Assembly (NCBI GenBank): GCA_937942105.1
Contig: CALDFS010000010.1
Span: forward strand, 1-7,514
Reading direction: 5' to 3'
DNA length: 7,514 nucleotides
Source: an uncultured Ruminococcus sp.
GTDB taxonomy: Bacteria > Bacillota > Clostridia > Oscillospirales > Ruminococcaceae
This document shows, in pieces, positions 4,338 to 7,514 of the stretch. Within the stretch, counting starts at the first letter, position 1; the number at the start of each line of letters is the position of its first letter. Both the position numbers and the translations under genes were made by a program. The notes beneath the pieces are model-generated. The model was not told the origin of the DNA. It saw only the letters and a list, made by a program, of their open reading frames with translations, and searched no databases.

Positions 4338-7300
4338 TCAGAACAGGGTCATCTGTGATGTCAGCGGCATATCGCCGAAAGCACCCATGCTTACTAAAGC
4401 GTCGATAACCGACTTTGAAACGCCCGCCTGCATCTGGAATTCCTCAACCGAAATAAAGTCGCCCGACTGTGCGCAGGAGTAGATGGCTTTTGCGGCGTTC
4501 TCGCCTACTCCGCTCATAGAAACGAATGGCAGGCGGATTTTGCCGTCCTCAATCTGATATATAGTCGCGTGGGATTTATGTATATCGATTGGAAGAAATT
4601 CATATCCGCGGCAGAGCATTTCATTGATGATAAGAAGGGTGTCAAGAACGCCGTCCTCCTTGTCGGAGCGGTCATTGCCCTTTTGCTTGTATTCATCAAT
4701 CTTGTAGCGCGCCGCAAGCTTACCTCTGACGGCTGTTTCAGCGTCAAAATCCTCACCTCTTACTGTGAACAGTGCGGCATAGAACGGCAGGGGCTTATGC
4801 ACCTTATACCATGCAAGCCTTATGGCAGCCGTTACGTATGCCGCCGCGTGAGCCTTCGGGAACATGTATTTTATCTTCATGCAGCTGTCGATATACCACT
4901 CAGGAACGTCATGCTCGCGCATAGTCTGCTTCATTTCATCGGTCAGAAGCTTGGGGGCGTTGCCCTTGCGTACTATCTCCATTATCTTAAACGATAAACT
5001 TGGGTCTACACCGTGGTAGATGAGGTAGGTCATGATAGAGTCACGCGTTCCGATAACCTGGTCGATAGTGCAGGTGCCGTTCTTTATAAGCTCAGAGGCG
5101 TTGCCCAACCAAACGTCGGTGCCGTGTGAAAGCCCTGAAATCTGCAAAAGGTCTGAGAACTTGGTGGGCTTACATTCAAGAAGCATTCCGCGCACAAACG
5201 GCGTTCCCATTTCGGGAATGCCAAGCGTTCCGGTTTGGCTGTCTATTTCCTCGGCGGTTACGCCCAAGGCTTCGGGGGATGTAAACAGCGAATAAACCGC
5301 CGGGTCGCTCATGGGTGTTTCAGTTATCACCGTTCCGGTCATATCCTCAAGATATTTATAGAGCTTGGGCACATCATGCCCCAGCTCGTCAAGCTTCAGG
5401 ATGGTATCGTGCAGAGAGTTGAAGTCAAAGTGGGTGGTGACTATATCCGAATCTGTCTTTTCGGCGGGATGCTGAACGGGAGTGAAGTCGTAAACCTCAT
5501 AATCGCTGGGGATAACTACCATTCCGCCGGGGTGCTGACCAGTAGTTCTTTTTATACCTGTGCAGCCCTTTGTCAGACGTGCAACCTCGGCCGAATGAAC
5601 CTTTCTTCCGCGCTCTTCAAGATATTTCATAACATAGCCGTATGCAGTCTTATCGGCAACGGTAGAGATAGTTCCCGCCTTGAAAACGTTATCTGAGCCG
5701 AACAGCTCTTCGGTGTACTTATGCGCCCTCGACTGATAGTCGCCCGAAAAGTTAAGGTCAATATCCGGCGACTTATCGCCGTTGAAGCCAAGGAAGGTTT
5801 CAAACGGGATATCGTGACCGTCTCGGTGTAGATCCTCACCGCAGTTGGGACATTTTTTCGGCGGCAGGTCGAAGCCCGAGCCAACCTCGCCTTTGGTGAA
5901 GAATTCAGAATATTTGCACTTTTTGCAGACATAATGCGGCACAAGCGGGTTGACCTCGGATATTCCCGACATGGACGCAACGAACGAAGAACCGACCGAA
6001 CCACGCGAGCCTACCTGATAGCCATGCTCAACCGAATTGGCAACAAGTCTCTTTGCGATAACATACAAAACCGCAAAGCCGTGCTTTATAATTGATGTAA
6101 GCTCCTTGTCAAGCCGCTGAGATACTATATCCGGTATCGGGTCGCCATAGATTTCCTTTGCTCTGCGCCAGCAGATTTCGGTTAGCTCCTCATCTGCGCC
6201 GTCGATATGCGGGGTAAATGTGCCCTTGGGGAACGCGCGCAGCTCTGGGTCTGTCATATCAGCTATAAGGTTTGAGTTTGTTACAACGACCTCGTAAGCC
6301 TTTTCTTCGCCGAGGTAGGCAAATTCTTCGAGCATTTCATTAGTGGTTTTCAGATACAGCGGTGCTTGAACGTCTGAATCCTCATACATTACTGAGGTTA
6401 GTATGCTTCTGAAAATACCATCGCTCTTGTTCAAGAAGTGGACGTCTCCGGTGGCGACTACCGGTATTCCAAGCTCTTCGCCAAGCTTTACAATGGTGCG
6501 GTTAAAGTTCTGAAGCTCCTCTATCGAGGAAACGCTTCCGTCGCGAAGCATGAACATATTATTGCCCAGCGGCTGGATTTCAAGGTAATCATAGAATCGG
6601 GCTATTTCGCACAGCTCGTCCCACGGCTTGCCCTGGAAAATCGCTCTGAAAAGCTCCCCGGCTTCGCATGCAGAGCCTACTATAAGTCCCTCACGGTGCT
6701 TGATAAGCTCGGATTTGGGAATTCGCGGGTTTTTATGATAGTATTTTAGATTAGAATAGGAAACAAGCTTATAAAGATTTTTAAGTCCCGTCTTATTCTT
6801 TGCAATTATTATCTGGTGGAAGGATGGCAGCTTGGAAATATCCGTTTTTGGAAGTGCGGAGTTGATTTTATCGACAGTTAGCTTTTCATCACTTTCCAAA
6901 AGCCTTCTTGCAAGCTTGATGAATATTCCGGCGTTGATATTTGCATCATCGCAGGCACGGTGATGGTTAAAGTCGCCCAAGCCCAGATGCTTTGCAACGT
7001 TATCAAGAGTGAACTTGCCCAAAGTCGGCAGCATGTTTCTCGACATCGCAACGGTGTCTATATAAGCAAAATCGAACTCCAAGCCAAGCCTTTTTACCGC
7101 CGCTCGGATAAACGATGTATCAAACCCAGCGTTATGAGCAACAAGCACAGGCTTGCTTTCGCCGCAGAAGGAAATAAACTTCTTAATTGCTTCTTCCTCC
7201 AAGCAGGCGCCCTTTACCATAGCATCGGTTATGCCGGTAAGCTCTATAATCCGCGCCGGGATGGGCTTTTCGGGGTCGACGAAAATGTCCATCTTGTCAA

Positions 7301-7514
7301 CAACGTCAAGTCCCCTGACCTTTACTGCACCTATTTCTATGATGCGCTCGTTTGCGGCGGAAAGACCGGTTGTTTCAAGGTCAAACACGATAAATTCATC
7401 TTCAAGGCTTCGCTTGTCTGAGCCGAAAACAATGCTTGTTTCGTCGTTGACCTGATACGCTTCCACGCCGTAGATGACCTTGAATTCGCCGCCGCCCTTG
7501 CGTATCTTATCGAC
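4338..7514 (-). CDS. polC: DNA polymerase III alpha subunit PolC, C-terminal 1058 residues (5' end outside window)
   Basis: This is the Gram-positive replicative polymerase, acting in the replisome with the beta clamp. The frame stays open to the right edge, and the first visible residues (KVIYGVEAY) belong to the PHP region. About 380-400 N-terminal residues would be missing from a usual ~1430-1450. Positions here count from the window edge. The inserted DnaQ-like 3'-5' exonuclease spans about 40-205, with D45/E47 (DLETTG), D132 (NAGFD) and H185/D190 intact, so proofreading should work. The PHP remainder follows (TGDVH, about 355-359). The polymerase core has GSRGSVGSS (502-510), a zinc site C530/C533/C555/C558, and palm aspartates D584/D586 in PDIDLNF. 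Fingers and thumb segments (RTTGQHPGG, GLSHGTDVW, FPKAHAAAY) come next. The chain ends in QMTLF, a beta-clamp-binding motif. No frameshift is seen. Confidence 0.97.
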   Translation of the reverse strand, partial: VDKIRKGGGEFKVIYGVEAYQVNDETSIVFGSDKRSLEDEFIVFDLETTGLSAANERIIEIGAVKVRGLDVVDKMDIFVDPEKPIPARIIELTGITDAMVKGACLEEEAIKKFISFCGESKPVLVAHNAGFDTSFIRAAVKRLGLEFDFAYIDTVAMSRNMLPTLGKFTLDNVAKHLGLGDFNHHRACDDANINAGIFIKLARRLLESDEKLTVDKINSALPKTDISKLPSFHQIIIAKNKTGLKNLYKLVSYSNLKYYHKNPRIPKSELIKHREGLIVGSACEAGELFRAIFQGKPWDELCEIARFYDYLEIQPLGNNMFMLRDGSVSSIEELQNFNRTIVKLGEELGIPVVATGDVHFLNKSDGIFRSILTSVMYEDSDVQAPLYLKTTNEMLEEFAYLGEEKAYEVVVTNSNLIADMTDPELRAFPKGTFTPHIDGADEELTEICWRRAKEIYGDPIPDIVSQRLDKELTSIIKHGFAVLYVIAKRLVANSVEHGYQVGSRGSVGSSFVASMSGISEVNPLVPHYVCKKCKYSEFFTKGEVGSGFDLPPKKCPNCGEDLHRDGHDIPFETFLGFNGDKSPDIDLNFSGDYQSRAHKYTEELFGSDNVFKAGTISTVADKTAYGYVMKYLEERGRKVHSAEVARLTKGCTGIKRTTGQHPGGMVVIPSDYEVYDFTPVQHPAEKTDSDIVTTHFDFNSLHDTILKLDELGHDVPKLYKYLEDMTGTVITETPMSDPAVYSLFTSPEALGVTAEEIDSQTGTLGIPEMGTPFVRGMLLECKPTKFSDLLQISGLSHGTDVWLGNASELIKNGTCTIDQVIGTRDSIMTYLIYHGVDPSLSFKIMEIVRKGNAPKLLTDEMKQTMREHDVPEWYIDSCMKIKYMFPKAHAAAYVTAAIRLAWYKVHKPLPFYAALFTVRGEDFDAETAVRGKLAARYKIDEYKQKGNDRSDKEDGVLDTLLIINEMLCRGYEFLPIDIHKSHATIYQIEDGKIRLPFVSMSGVGENAAKAIYSCAQSGDFISVEEFQMQAGVSKSVIDALVSMGAFGDMPLTSQMTLF

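Noticed and set aside
5235..5696. 153-codon plus-strand frame opposite polC
   Set aside because: It lies wholly within the polC polymerase core on the other strand; no start signal and no family resemblance.
4338..7514. PolC starting at GTG 7466
   Set aside because: The frame is open to the window edge, and the residues before that GTG (KVIYG) are PolC sequence, so the gene is truncated by the window and does not start there.

Overview
The window looks like chromosomal DNA from a low-to-mid GC Gram-positive anaerobe of the class Clostridia, most likely the Oscillospiraceae/Ruminococcaceae. The reasons are a Gram-positive PolC replicase (proofreading domain inserted in the PHP region), a YlmC/YmxH-type PRC-barrel gene linked to spore formers, strong AGGAGG-type ribosome sites, and a cysteine-containing protein family that I recall only from Clostridia. 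The genus assignment is inference.

Left part (minus strand, 2928 down to 1). A consensus sigma-A promoter drives trpS (tryptophanyl-tRNA synthetase). Its stop codon overlaps the ribosome site of a 53-residue, two-helix membrane protein. That is followed by ychF (OBG-family ATPase), which also has its own extended -10 promoter and ends at a clear intrinsic terminator. Beyond the terminator a second promoter, preceded by an 11-bp-period direct repeat, drives a lipoprotein gene that runs off the left edge.

Middle (plus strand, 3017 to 4328). The 389-bp gap between trpS and the divergent gene holds a 157-bp element. It is closed by a 29-bp inverted repeat and contains further nested helices. Every difference between paired arms in its two main helices is a G-U wobble on the plus strand, so it looks like a folded RNA read towards the next gene. 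It is the most unusual object in the window. It sits just before a 254-residue protein of unknown function. That gene ends at a strong terminator whose 3' arm and T-run also form the ribosome site and TTG start of the YlmC/YmxH-like gene.

Right part (minus strand, 7514 to 4338). The C-terminal 1058 residues of polC, DNA polymerase III alpha subunit, meet the YlmC-like gene tail to tail with 9 bp between stop codons. The N-terminal part lies outside the window.

The genes are mostly housekeeping (translation, replication) with two Clostridia-specific genes between them. I see no CRISPR array, tRNA, rRNA, phage or transposase gene here.
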